A DNA stretch of 64,000 nucleotides, from positions 41,092,631 through 41,156,630 of the forward strand of contig CM023539.1 in NCBI GenBank assembly GCA_013350335.1, given 5' to 3'. Under the pieces are notes generated by a model that saw nothing but the letters and a program-made list of their open reading frames with translations, did no database searches and had not been told where the DNA came from. Below are positions 23,301-36,100 of this stretch, one piece after another. Position 1 is the first letter of the stretch. Every line of letters begins with the position of its first letter. The DNA is from Chimonanthus salicifolius (Eukaryota; Streptophyta; Magnoliopsida; Laurales; Calycanthaceae). The position numbers were made by a program, and so were the translations under genes.

Positions 23301-26300
23301 GAGGATGAACCATTTAAAGTTGGAAATGAATTGGTCTGCATTGTAATAATATTAGATACTCAAGTTCATTTGTTGAATTGAACTGAGGACTAGATTTGGA
23401 TATAGCCAGCAGAGTGGTGTGTGTAAGCAAGCTGCCAGAGTGCTATGTGATAAAAGAGTCCTTGCCAATTAAAGGGATAATTCTATAAAACGACTATTAG
23501 GCCATCTATACCTTGTTGAGCTGAGTGTTGGGAAGGGATAAAAATTGTTATAATAGATTATGAGGTAACAAATGATACAGTGTTTGATAGGGTATGATGC
23601 AAGAATAGAATTCAAAAGCTGACTCTAAATAGATGGATTAGTGGCTACGATGATGATGATGATGATCTGTCAGGCTTATGAGCCCAATCAAGTGTGACTT
23701 GGCCTGGTTTTAATCCCATTTACTGGCTCTACCCTGAATTTGAAATGCAATTTACCACACTGCTATTTAACCCCGGGTCCAATAAAAAATTTAATCAGGT
23801 CTAGGCCAGGCACAAACCTAGGCCTATTTATGTTTAATTGGTTGATTCAGCCCTGAATTTGAAGCAATCGGCTTACTGATACAATGTTGTGTGGCCTGAT
23901 AACAATTTTGATTGCAATCATGACTACATTCATCGAGAGGCCATTGGCAACAGTGTTGATTTCCCTAGCACATTTTAGAAGATGACTTCATTATGGGATT
24001 TTCAATGAATTGTTTATTTTACAAAGGTTGACAAGATTCCACACTCTGAGTTCTGTTATTACTCACGCCCCCCCAAAAAAAAACTCCACAGTTTGAGTTC
24101 AATAATCAATTGCATGTTGAAGCCCTTTTGATATCCATGACATACTATTACAAGGAATCTTGCTTTATAATGCAATGGCAAGTACCACTATTTTTGTTGG
24201 TATCAGCCTTTCCCTGAACTTAGTTAATCATCACCACAAATCGTTAGTTACAACCAGTGGACCTGCCACAACAAGTAATTTCCTGGGTATTCCTTGGGTA
24301 TTCACCTCCTCTTGCTCTCAGTTGCTTGTTGCTTGTAGCTTGGTACCTTCCTAGTTTGAAACCTAGACTTAAATGTGCTTGGCAAACGCTCCCGGCTGTA
24401 ATTTTGTGGACCTTATGGAAGGAAAGGAATGCTAGATCTTCAATGGTTCTTCCTCTTCTGAGAAAGAACTTTTCCATAAAGCCAAGTGGAGTTGGTTTGG
24501 GTGGCTATTGGCGGATCCCAAGTTCAAAGGCCTTAAAATCAATGATCTAATGACTTCTTGTGAAGGGTGCATGAATGTTCAATGGAGAAAATCTAAGCCG
24601 ATGATGAAGTGGGAGCCACCTCCACATGGCATCTCGAAATTTAATGTTGACGGTGCTTCTAGAGGAAAACCAGTCCATCAGGGATTGGTGGTGTGCTTCG
24701 AATCCATATGGGAGAAACTACAATTATGTTCAACGAGTCGGTCGGCATCTTGGATTCAAATGAGGCGGAAATCCTTAGTACTCGGAAAGCTCTTATCATT
24801 TGGAAAGACCATGGTCATGGTTCTCCAGTCATAAAAGGGGATTTGGCGAATGCTTTCAAATGGGCGTCGGGGTTGCAACGTCCTCCTTGGAGATTGATCA
24901 ATGTTGTTAGGGAGGTGAAAGACTTGGCAAATGAATTGGGATATCTTTTTCCAATGTTGGTCGCTCGGCTAATAGAGTGGCAGATTATTTTGCTAAAGTA
25001 GGAGTTGACAATCAGTTTTCAGGCGTTTTCTTCTTTTGATTTTCTCTATTATAGTTTTCCTTTTATTTCTCCTTTTTCTCTTTTGAATTAGACCCTTTTA
25101 TTTTCCTTTGTATCTCTCCTTTCTCTTCTCTTAATGAAATTTTTCCGTTATTGCTCAAAAAAAAAAAAGTCTTGTGCTCATTTAGTCTCTAGGAAACCAC
25201 TTCTCCGTCAATCAGTTTCTATATTTCTTGCTTCCTATCTTTGAATACATTTTGTGCATTTGGTAAGAATAATTATATATGTAGAATGAGGTGGCTTTTA
25301 GATGGTACAAGGTGGAAACTATGAAATGAGATGTTTGTTAAATTTTGGTGCCAGTGGATTGTGCTGCTTGAACAAATGATAAGCTTACAAGGCTTCCTTT
25401 TATTACCAAACTTGATGAACAAACTGCTTTGCAGTGTATGCTGTTCGTCATTGTTCTGAAATCTCAAGTAGATACAACAAAAATTATGCTTTTTATTTAT
25501 GTCGGAGACCATTTTCTGGAGATATAGTAGGTAGGCACTTCACTGTCTTGTGTTTTTTCTAATAGGGTAAGTGAGCTCGACAACAATGCTGAGCTTGATC
25601 TCAGCTCAAGCTTGAGCTTAATCCAAATCAAACTGAGCAATGCAAGGATTGAGGTTTGTCACATGATCATAGCCAACGTTTTTGAGGCCCAAATATCGAT
25701 GGTGCATGAGTATGGAAAAAGCGGTATTTCAATCAAAACTGTTGACGTAATTGGATCAAGTTGGGGCACATGCAATTCCATAGGCAGTTATGGCTTTAAA
25801 GGGGGGAATGATGGAAAGATGCATGGACCCCATGGTAAATAATTTAATTGTGATCCTGTGGGGTGAGAACTTTTTTGTAAGTGATTCAGTGTATGTGGAT
25901 GCAAGTGCTTCCATTTTTAGCTCAGCTTTCATATTAGCAAACTGTTGGGTTTCAAAGCTTTCGTTGGCTTTGATTGTTGTTGGTGGGGTGGGTGGGTGTA
26001 AGAGAGTATTTCAGTCCTTTTTTTGTTACATCTTTGGCCTTTTGCTCTGGATGGTAAATGAATTATTGCTTCCTTCTGAAAACCTTAGTGTGTAGGCATC
26101 TTATAAGTAGCTTGATCTGGATTCCTACATTGAATATATAGCCATAAGGCTATATCCAACTGCATTAATTCACCAGCTGGATCATTGGCAATTGGAGATT
26201 GTCCAATTTGCAAAGTCTGTGTTCTCTTATCATCTTCTCATGGTTAGTGTCACTGAATGAAAAATATCTAATTATGGGTCATTGAAACATTGGACCTGAT

Positions 26301-27273
26301 GTGTATGATAAGAAGCATCCAAAAATATGGCCTTATTCTGTTATATCTCAGTTCACAAATACCATCGCTTCAACATTGATGCTGTAGAAGAAATTGTTAC
26401 TGCTCCAAGTCCGACAAAGTCTTCTTGAATATAATAACCACTTTTTGATATTAACTTGAACCTGCAACCTATATGATTGGAACAATGAGTACTTGCCAAT
26501 TGTTTGCTACAGGTTCTTATCAATATAATAATTACCGTTGAAGCCTTTTGTACTAGTTGTGTATAAAAATAGATGAAATTTTGGTGTTTCCTGATTGTTT
26601 TACTAATTTTCATTTTAGGACGGAACCGGGTAGATGGGAAAGAGTTCTTTCGCCAAGTAAGGTACGTAAGAGTGCATTTACTAAGAAGAGTGAGAATCAG
26701 TACTTGTAATTGAAATGGCATGCATCCTTGAGCAAACATGCCTTGTGCTTTTTGTTTCACACCTTAATGTCAATTTTGTACAATAACGTGATGCTCAGAT
26801 GTGACACTACTTACTGTGTTCATCAGTGAGATCAGTTGTGCTTTACCATATAACAACGTAAATAGGGACTGTCGTGTATGCTATTGCACTTGGCATTTTT
26901 ATGTGCCCAAAAGGCCAAAATCACGATCATTTTGAAATTTTGTTGACCAAACTATTCATCTGTTAAGATTATGGTTACCTGCATCTCAATCCCATTCTTT
27001 TTCCTGTAGGAGCCGCTTGTCTTATGAACAGTTCAGTGCTTTTCTAGCGAATGTCAAGGAATTGAATTCGCACAAGCAAACTAGGGAGGTATATCTCAAG
27101 CTTTCACTCTGTTGTGTCCTTTTTTGGCATTTCCCAAAAGAAATTATCTTATTCCAAAGGCCTTGATGTGCTACTTTCAGGAAACACTATGGAAAGCTGA
27201 TGAGATTTTCGGTTTGGATAATAGAGATCTCTACTGTATTTTTGAGGGATTGATTACCCGAACTGCCCACTGA
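17356..27273 (+). CDS. At4g15545-like coiled-coil protein (NAI2-interacting protein family)
   Basis: Nine exons, all with GT-AG introns and matching phases, encode about 350 residues: 17356-17625, 17736-17804, 20349-20405, 20579-20654, 22471-22575, 22658-22918, 26619-26661, 27010-27088, 27181-27273. Residues 28-132 form a long coiled coil with heptads (VSKLESESVRLKQKLAEKDD). The middle (about 135-280) is Ser/Pro-rich with TPPDSPTRLS-type motifs that look phosphorylatable. The C-terminus (281-350) is the most conserved part of the family (VDGKEFFRQVRSRLSYEQF, then KADEIFGLDNRDLYCIFEGL). In Arabidopsis, At4g15545 and its paralogues are reported to interact with NAI2 and affect ER-body formation; outside Brassicales the role is unknown. 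Length is close to the Arabidopsis protein. Introns 2, 4 and 6 (2544, 1816 and 3700 bp) hold repeats; the 43- and 57-base exons sit between them. Confidence 0.9.
19223..19588. repeat. Palindrome-rich repeat cluster 2, in intron 2
   Basis: The ATCGGCCGAT core occurs about six times on one 366-base stretch, several as GATATCGGCCGATAT. Long T-then-A tracts lie at 19326-19349 and near 19430-19457. A GAGAGAAA word precedes the last copies, like the one beside the T tract in cluster 1. It lies wholly in intron 2 of the At4g15545-like gene. Confidence 0.85.
22050..22268 (+). mobile_element. LINE RNase H tail remnant, in intron 4
   Basis: Translation gives VEVRDLVKAFEEVYCYYFRR then PNQIAYFLAKQRV, the end of the plant L1-type RNase H domain (normally ...AD-LAK). 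Only this last part is readable; no poly(A) tail is visible. Confidence 0.6.
24250..25168 (+). mobile_element. 5'-truncated LINE (L1-type), in intron 6
   Basis: The plus strand encodes, with frameshifts, the C-terminal RNase H of a plant L1 element. Motifs are LPAVILWTLWKERNARSS, then KFNVDGASRGKP (first catalytic Asp), NEAEILSTRKAL (Glu) and VIKGDLANAFKWASG (Asp). A non-coding 3' tail ends in 12 A residues (25157-25168). Everything upstream of the RNase H linker is missing, the usual result of 5' truncation on insertion. I could not find target duplications. The start coordinate is approximate. Confidence 0.82.
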
Positions 27274-27776
27274 AAGGCAGGCACAAAATGAAGTTTCCAA
27301 TTTCTCTTTTTCCCAGTTTCCTTTGTAAATGATTTCATGCTTTGTGAATGTTTTGATGCAATATATCATTATATCATTAGCTCTTCTTCTTCTTGAGAGA
27401 ATGAAAATTTTTATTCAACCAAAAGAGAGAGAACAAAAAACAGCAAAACCAAAGAGATTGTATCAGCAACAGCGCCAAACAGATTGCATTGCATACATTA
27501 CAGAGCACCACTTAAAAAGATACCCAATTTCCTCCAAGGTGCAGCTCCTGTGCACCAGCAAACTCATAGATGCCAAGGCCCACAGGAAGATGTTTACCTT
27601 GATATTTTCAAAAGAAGATCTGCTGCAAGACTTAATTCTCAAATGTCACTCGCCCCATACAAACCACACTATAGCCAAAGGCACCAACTTCCAAATAGAT
27701 TGACTGCTTCATGGAGAAAGTAACTGACCCCCAACCCACTTAACTGAAAATAAGGAAACAAAGAAAGGTCAAATGG
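27274..27776. other. 3' flank of the At4g15545-like gene
   Basis: Contains the probable 3' untranslated region (to about 27380) and then sequence with no recognisable gene. The last 17 bases (27760-27776) are the left target duplication of the SINE that follows. Confidence 0.45.
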
Positions 27777-27949
27777 AGTTGGAGTGATGGCTAGGAATCT
27801 GTCTCAGGAAGTGGGAGTTCTGAGTTCGATTCTCACTCCACCCCATAAGGCCACTCTCAGTAGAGTTAATCGGTGTGTTGGGTAGGGAGGTTTGTACATG
27901 TCCTGAGGATTAGTCAGATGCACGTTGGTCATAAAAAAGGAAAAAGAAA
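27777..27949 (+). mobile_element. SINE (tRNA-derived, Au-like)
   Basis: About 173 bp with RNA polymerase III boxes: an A-box-like TGATGGCTAGG near 27786 and a B box GAGTTCGATTCTC near 27823. The 3' part (TGTACATGTCCTGAGGATTA) resembles the end of plant Au-type SINEs. It ends in an A-rich tail and is flanked by a 17-base duplication with one difference, AAAGAAAGGTCAAATGG at 27760-27776 and AAAGAAAGGGCAAATGG at 27950-27966. Confidence 0.85.
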
Positions 27950-27966
27950 AAAGAAAGGGCAAATGG

Positions 27967-28500
27967 GGAATGAAGGGTCATAGGATAAACTGATTCCTCA
28001 TAGTTCTGGCATAAGAAACACATGTTAGGAAGGGTCATATGATAAACTGATTCCTCATAGTTCTGGCATAAGAAACACATGTTAGGAAGGGAAAAATTCA
28101 TCCTAGTCCACTTAATGTTTTGTTTTTCTCACCCCTAACCCCATCCCATAAGAAACCCCACTGGATTTTTTTCAAGCAATTTCGCCTCTCTTTTCAGGTA
28201 TTTTAAACGAAGTACACAGGGAGACTGTTGAGGGTCGACTGTGTAAGTGTTCCAACCACCAAAAGATAAATATGATCTTTTCCATGAAGATAATTCCTGT
28301 TTAAATCTTTCAATGACCGGCTACGCCATAGATGGAATCTAAGATTACCTCCTAAAGGAAGGGCAAGATAAAGAAATGGAAATTGTACACTCGGTGCTAC
28401 CAAGATCTTTTGAATATACTCTCCAGAGGCAATAACTCCATCAATGGAACTCTTTCGCACAATCCCTTAATGTCTATATACAACACATCCAATCATATAA
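27967..28500 (-). mobile_element. LINE remnant, minus strand
   Basis: The minus strand encodes CFLCQNYEESVY, the zinc-knuckle (zf-RVT) segment of plant L1 reverse transcriptases, and upstream of it (28203-28460) the stretch VIASGEYIQKILVAPSVQFP and RFHLWRSRSLKDLN, which fits the preceding region (usually I-FW-DRW). Frames are broken and boundaries approximate. Confidence 0.5.
27975..28088. repeat. 57-bp tandem duplication of a zinc-knuckle segment
   Basis: Two head-to-tail copies (27975-28031 and 28032-28088) differ at one base. The unit is exactly 19 codons, so on the minus strand the LINE knuckle NMCFLCQNYEESVY is repeated in frame. Confidence 0.9.
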
Positions 28501-29152
28501 GGTATATACTCATTCAAGGAGTAGTCTTGGTATATATGTCACAAAAAAAAACCTCTTCAGTGAAGTAAATGGGTAACATGACTCAAATCCTACCTGACTC
28601 AAACCCAAAATAGGACTCAATTAACTTAAACTCATCTAACAAGATCATAATAGACTCGAACTCAAAATAGACTCAAATTAAATAAGATTTCGACTCAGCC
28701 TGCTAGGATGGAGAATTGTGTGAAACTATAGCAAAGGAAATCTATGTGTAGACCAATGAGCCAAAATGTGATTTGTGGGATTGAATAAAAGGAACAGAAG
28801 TAGGCATGTGGCTAAGGATTCAAAGGGTTGGGTTTGAATTTTTACAATGACCCAACTTGGTTCCATCCCACCATCACCTCATCCACTTTTCAAATGATGT
28901 GCTCTAGCCTCTACTTACTCTTGCTGGTTGGCCATACATCTTTTGGGTCCCACTTTGGATGGTCCTAGCATGACAAACACACTGCCCTTCCATTCCTTTC
29001 TAGTTTCTACCTAATACAAGCTTTAAAATATTTTGTTCAACAATCCAAATTTCAACATGAAAATTGCCAATTACAGGATGGTTGATGACTAGGATATTCT
29101 CTAATGAATCTGAATCTGATTTTTGGATTCAACCCCATTCATTGTTTGTATG
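28501..29152. other. Intergenic
   Basis: No gene. About 28560-28700 is degenerate ACTCAAAC/GACTCAAA-rich repeat sequence. The remainder shows nothing recognisable. Confidence 0.4.
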
Positions 29153-29509
29153 TGTAACGACTCATCCCGTTCTAATGCAACTACCAGTGTGGGACTTTTT
29201 AGGGTGGGGTATTACAATCTACTCCTTTAAAGCTAGAGCCATCTCCGGCTCTGCACACACAACAACCAAGCCCACACCCTCAGGTAGAGAGTTGAACAAT
29301 TCTCTGATACCATTTGTAACGACTTGTCCCTCTAGCACAATATTGTCTACTTCGGGCCTCACACACGGCCAACACGGCTTTGTTTTGGTAAGCCAATCCA
29401 CAATTGCTCTCAAAAGACCTTGTGCTAAAAGGAGGAAGTCTACAATTTATATACTAGGGAATTTTCAATGCAACTAGCAATGTGGGACTTTTTGGGGCGG
29501 GGTATTACA
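29153..29509 (-). mobile_element. TRIM (miniature LTR retrotransposon), minus strand
   Basis: Two terminal repeats with the same ends (TGTAACGACT... and ...GGGGTATTACA as read on the plus strand) lie at 29153-29216 (64 bp) and 29315-29509 (195 bp). On the minus strand the 195-bp copy is the 5' LTR and is followed after two bases by TGGTATCAGAG (29302-29312), the initiator-Met tRNA primer-binding site. The interior is about 98 bp. Flanks GTATG and GTGTG match 4 of 5. The 3' LTR has lost about 130 bp internally. Confidence 0.88.
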
Positions 29510-30032
29510 GTGTGTTAGGATATTATCTGAGTTTTATCCAAAAAGAAGAATAAGATGAGAATGATGGTAATGACTAATGATGATGATGAGTCCGGTCATG
29601 GATGGCACTTTTCATAATTATTTGTGGCCCACAAATTTAAGGTTTAAGTCTCTCAATCAAAGTGATATTTTAGTGAGTCCAGTTCGACTTGGGTTTTATT
29701 TTTATTTTTATTTTTCCAAGTTGTACCGGACTGATATAGATTGATCAAACACTCGCATTTGATGATGATACTGAACTAATTAGAGCTAATTTTGCTCCAT
29801 CTAATCCAGATTAGTTTGAGATGGCAACAACTTTCAATCAAGTGATCCTTTTGTGTTCTCTTGAGGGAATCAGTAGTCCCAATTAGTTAGATGATTACTA
29901 TCTAATGGAACTAAGTGTCTAAATTAACACTTAAATGAACAAATTCCGACGGGCCAACCCAGACCCAAATCTATAGCCAAACCCATATAGAGGCCCAGTT
30001 TGCAAATGGGTCCAATATTGGATAGAAATCTC
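29510..30032. other. Intergenic
   Basis: No gene or clear repeat seen apart from short AT-rich tracts. Confidence 0.4.
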
Positions 30033-30194
30033 AGTATCAGCCGATATATTTCTCTCTTTTATTTTTTTTTTATAAATCCACCGATATCGCCGATATATAT
30101 CGGATATCTGCCAATATTATAAATATCAACCGATACATATTATATCGGCCGATATATAAAGGTTTTAAAAACTGAAATCGTATCGGCCGATATT
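30033..30194. repeat. Palindrome-rich repeat cluster 3
   Basis: The ATCGGCCGAT core occurs exactly twice, with many diverged versions (CAGCCGATAT, CCGATATCGCCGATATATATCGG). A TCTCTCTTTT stretch and a T tract follow the first copy, the same order as in cluster 1. Confidence 0.75.
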
Positions 30195-33100
30195 TACACC
30201 CCTGGGTTGAATAGTATTGATCCATATCCTACTTTTAGGTGGCAACTCGAGGCTATGGGTTCCCGTTGATATCCCACCAACTCCACACAACAGACACCAA
30301 ACCCTTGACAAGATAAAAAATACGAAGGAAAACATGCTTAAAAGTAAAAAGTTGGTGAACAAATACATTCTGCCATTCTGGTAGAAATAATTGTAATAAT
30401 AAATAAATAAAACATTACGTATACGCAAGTAAGAAGACCTATAAAAATAGAAATAAAATAAAAACAGTGGTTGTAGTCTGTCTGTAGATGGGATTCTTCT
30501 TTGACTCTGGAGCCAAGATTTAATCTCTTCAGTTGTCTCATTAGAAATATAGAGAATGGAGATGAGGAACTCAAGTCTACTTTCATTCGGTAATCAATTT
30601 GTAAAATAATCAAGTCCACATAAGGAAATACTCTTTATGGAAATTTTGAAGCATTGGATAATGAATGAGTAAAAGGAATGGTTAATATAGGATTTCAACT
30701 GTACATTAGAGGTAAGACTAATTTTATGAACAGTTATAAACATTCCAATCCATATATAATGGGTAAGTCAATGGAGAGTAATCCAATAGAGAATGATCTG
30801 AAAAAATTGAGCGCGAATTGAACTCAAAACCTTACTTCATGACACAAATCTATTTACCGTCGAGCCAACGCTCCCATATTACTTGAAGAAGAAGAAAGAT
30901 GTCACAGTTGACTACTCGTCCTCTTGAGCAACTCACTACCTCGAAGATTTAATAGAAGTTCTAGAGCACGTGGAGAGAATAATATAACAGTCTATGTGGC
31001 ACCCTATGATTGGATTAAATGCAATCTTTATTAGAGGGATATTAGTTGACATCAAGTTTATTATCTTTTCAGCTGATCACTAGTTGTCAGGAATATTATG
31101 TCGGTCTTAACCAATGAAACTTGACAAGTGGAGCATTTGGAGTTCACTTAAACCATGTGTAACAGCAATGTTACAAATATCAGCCGCATTTTTAAATTTA
31201 CAATATTTTTTTCAACAAAATATCGTTACCATGTTAATAACGCGTTTTAATATTAAATTTCTAATAAAATCGCATTAAAAACACAATAAATAATAGTCTC
31301 GAGATAAATTCTCGATAAATTACTGTAAATTCCTTATTAATATTTTCATTTATTCTATTTTTATTACTTTCGAGTGAATAACTCGGGTCGGATCGAGTTC
31401 CATAAATATTAACTCGGGTCGAATTGAATTTTAAGAAACCCAACCCAACCCGACCCGATTTCAGCTCTAGTTGTTTTGTTCATTTGTGTAGTATATTTAA
31501 CTACTAATCTTATCTTTCACACATGCACAAAACAGATAGAAATTTATTACCATTTTATATGTGAACAAATGACTAAAATAGATCTTTATGTTTGGTACGC
31601 TGGGTTTCACACGATTTCTCACACGTAAATTTCAAAAAAAAAAAAAACAAAGTTGATTTAACCGCATCTCGCTTCCACGTGTTGCAAGGCAAGTTGACAA
31701 TGATGGTTCACGCCATCAACTTGTGGGAGAATGTTAGAGATAAAACAGCAAGTGCAAGCTTAGCAAGTTTTTAAATTAATTTTTTTTATTGTAATTTACT
31801 GTTGTACTTTCTATATGTGGTTGGATGCCTGATCGATGCCAACCATCCATTTAATTCCATGTATTGTTGTAGCTGACCCTTGATTGTTGCCTGATTTATT
31901 GCACCCTTCAATGATAGCTTGAATTGCTGCAAACATTACCTATGTCTCACGCCATACTTTATCCATGAGCTGGGCTTTTCTTAGTTTCTACGATCTTTTG
32001 GTGTGGATCCTTCTATTATACTTCTAATGTTCCTCTACTTTGAATATTGGGCAACACCATTTATTAGTCTGAAAATTAGGTCGGTAAACGAATCCAGATC
32101 CGGCTCGGCCTTATTAATAAGAAAACAGGCTGGATCTTAAAGTCTGTTAACAATACTAGATCGGGCTGACAGAGTTCGACTGTTATCAGATGGGCTGCGG
32201 ACAGATCCGAGAGCCCATCATCTGCGGCCCATCGGACTCTTAAGGTTGCTTTAGGGTTTCATTCTCTCTCCCGCCCCTCACTAATCTTACAAAAAATTAT
32301 GATTAAATCCTATGAATTTAAAAGGTATAAGTAAGATTTTTACATTAGTATTTAATAATAAAATATTTTATATAAAATCTATGAATTGAAGAAAATATGT
32401 TCACTATAACATTTTTACCAATATCATCAGCCTTGCATGAGCATGTGACGTTGCTTTTCTTGTGGGTCCCACCGCTCATCCAATCCATCAACCACAAACA
32501 CATGGCCCCACTTTTGTATCCAAAATTAAATTTCCTCCTAGATGACTTTCCCAATTTAAAAAAAATAAATAAGAAAACACTTTTATTTTATTATTCATTT
32601 TTTTAATAATATAAATATGTGAGATTAATTTTACGGATATTCAAAATCACCTGTTTTTTCTTTCAGTCTTGATTGAATTGTTTTCTAACTTTCAAATAAA
32701 ATCTCATTTCTGAGTCTAAAATTTAAAATTCTAATTTATCACATGTGATTTCTAAATTACTATATAAAAAACTTATATACCCAAATCATCCATAGATCTC
32801 TTTACCATAGATAAAAATAATAATAATAAATAGATTCTATAACTTAACTAGGTGTGCTATTTAAAACATAATTAATTTAGCACCTCTGATTTAAGTGAAA
32901 AAGTATAAGTTCAACTCAAATAAAGTATAATTATTAATTGACAAAATTAATTATAACTTACTAAATAAGTAAATTGTACATTTGTACCCGATATAAAAGA
33001 GAGTTTAGATTTGATAAAAGGGTTAAAATCAACATGAGCTCAATCAATTAATTTATGTGGAAAAATGGGCATAAATTATTTAATTTTTTTAAGAAATTTC

Positions 33101-36100
33101 TAATTCCTATTTTAAAATGACAAGAAATATGTCTAATTTAAACTTTAGGCGTGTGCCTAACCCTTTTGGGACAGGGGCTAAGTTTAGAGAGAAAAGAAAA
33201 ATTTAGGTCACTTTTGTGCCACTTTCTTTGAGGTTGACCCCTTTATTTTAGACAATTAAACATGTGGAAATTAGGCATGGGATTTTAGTTTGATAATAGA
33301 TAATTTTGATATTTTATGAAAATAATAAAAATAGAGTTTTAATTTATATTTAATAGTATTTTTTATTAAACTTTCTAAATCAAAAGTTTAGAGAATAAGA
33401 TTTTTGTCTTTTTCTTTTATTAACTTAAGACTTTTTTTGTCAATATAAAAAATAAGCTATTTTCCTTTCAAAAAGTAATTTTTATAGAAGATCAAAAAAA
33501 TTTAATGATAAAAGACGCACTTTATTTATTTATAAAGATAATATTTTATTTATTTATAATAAGAATATATTTTTAGAAGACAACAATTGAATTCAAGCAT
33601 TACGAGATCACTGAGTTGAATTCACGAGCCAGTGGAGTTGCTAAAACATAAAAGACGATTGTTGATTTATAAATTATAATTACTAGTAGTGGTGAAACTT
33701 GCGCTGGGTTTTAACCTGACTCGAGAAATCAATGAGTTGTGTCATATATTTGTAAATTTAAAGTTGGATCGAGTTGGGAAAAAAGCAATATGGAATTCGG
33801 GTTGTACTGATCTCAGATATCACCCAAATTAATCTTATCCGATCTAAGTTTCAGGAAATAATAAAAAACTTTTGTTGATTTTTCTCCAAATTTATATTAA
33901 AAATGGGTCAAACTGTCGGGCCAGCAACTCGAGTCGGGCTGTAAAGGCAGCAACTTGGGTTGGATGAGTTAGAAACTAGAGTCGGTCGGATTAAGCAATT
34001 CAGACCAACAACTTGGGTCAGATCAGGTTGAATCGATAATTTTTTATGTAAATTAAATTAGATTTATTAAAATCCAACTCAGTTTGATAGATCACATACT
34101 GTAGTTGAATTTACAACTCGTTGTGGGCCTCACCATCCTAAATGAACGTGGCCCTGTTTCTCACTCCACGCAAATTCCCATGCAAGCTATCACTTGCCGT
34201 TTCCTTCTTTGAATCCGCCGACCACCAACCCAGTTGACAAATGAATTTAGATCATTTAAAATATGTAAAAAAAAATTTAAAAATCTATTTTATATTTTTA
34301 TCTAATATTTTTATCGTAATATTAAAAAATTAGCTCATTAAGATGATTTGATACTCTTTATTAAAAAAAATTCAATATTTTTTATAGTAAACCCTTATCT
34401 TAACGTATTGTAATAGAATGTTGTATGCATCATTATCTTCTTTGCAAAAAATAAAAAAAAATAATAATTTAGAATTGAATAATTGAAAATTTGATTTGGT
34501 GTACGTTTTTTTTTATCAAATTTAAATATAAATGCAGTTAGATTTTTAAAGATCAGACTAATATATTTATGTGACTCGTTCATTATATTAAAGAGGATGG
34601 ATTGAAGAGTGAATGTTGATGTAACTCTATTTTAAAAATAATTTTATTTTTTATTCACTTGATTTCCTTTGATCTCATTCGTTGAATCCTACAAATGGTG
34701 GAGGATGGAGATGGGTCCATGGCCCACCACTATGTAATTAAAAAAAGGAAATTAAATATGAAAAGAAAAGATGGTAGGACCCACAAAAGTGGGGAAAAAG
34801 ACAGTGGCAACATACACAATTACGAAAAAAAGGGAGTTGCGTACTGAACCACTAAGCGCGTGTTAGTTCTTCTTCCCTTGTTTTGATCGCAATCTGCCTG
34901 CTTCTTCCTTCGTACACCCCTCGATTCCCTCTCTCTTCTCCCACTACTCCTCTCCACTACCCTATTTCAGTGCTCCTCAGTAAAAAAAATCTCGGTGCAC
35001 AACTCACCTGGGCGGGTGGGGCCCCTAGTCCACCTAGAAACCAAATCCACGGACAAATCTGATGGGATTTGGTCCAAAAAAAACATTTTTATTATTTATT
35101 ATCAAGATTAAAATTCTATTTTTTTTTAAGACTAACATAGAACACCTCATCAATTCTTAGGACATCTGCAAACCTCATTATGGATAGTCAGTCGTCTTTT
35201 TGTATTAAAAACAGAAAAATATATATCGGTAGCTGACATATATAAGTTTTTGAACTTGATTTGTATCGATTGGTACATATTTATTGCCTATTATTAAAAA
35301 AAATCAAAATCGAATATGGGCCCAATCGATATCTCAGTTACTATCTTATTAAATGAAAGAGCTTGTTTTCATTTTTTAATTAAAAAAATTAAAAAAAATC
35401 CAACCAATATTAAAAAAAAAAAAAAAAAAGATAGAGGTGAGAGAATGATATTGGCCGATACTGTTGAAATTTAAACCATTCGTTGAAAGTAATTTGAACC
35501 CATGACTATGGGTTTTGCACTACCAAACCAACCCTTATGGGTTCAAAATTTTATCTATTTAAAATTGAATTTTCAAGTTCTATTTCCTTACATATCAGTC
35601 CTTTTATTATTTACCGTGTGTGGCTCTTCTACTCCTCTTTATACTTACTTATTTGACATGTAATCGCTCAACCTTAAATAGTAAGCTGTCTTTAATAGAT
35701 GGTATAAAATATAATCAATAATTATATCATTGTTATAATGGTTAGAGTTATTTATCTATTAATTCAATATTGAAAAACTATTAATAGATTTGATATATTT
35801 TTTCTATATTATGATGGTCTATATAGTGATGGTAGGACTTGAGTTAAGCAATTAATGGATCACTTATAATGGATGTATATAGTTGGGCTAATTTAAAATT
35901 TTAAATAAAAAAATAGTTTTCGAAGTTCCAAAATATCATATTATATTTTATTTACATAAAAAAAATATAATTAAAAAGCTTCATCAAAGTTTTTCTTTTT
36001 TTCTCACATGGACGCGAATGAGTGGATCAGGACCACTCTTTTTTATTGTGATATTTTCTTTAGTAGATAGCATATCAAAAGAAAGTCTGTGATGTGTTCG

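Noticed and set aside
27777..27949. A functional tRNA gene
   Set aside because: A and B boxes are present but no cloverleaf can be drawn and the A-rich tail with target duplications marks a SINE.
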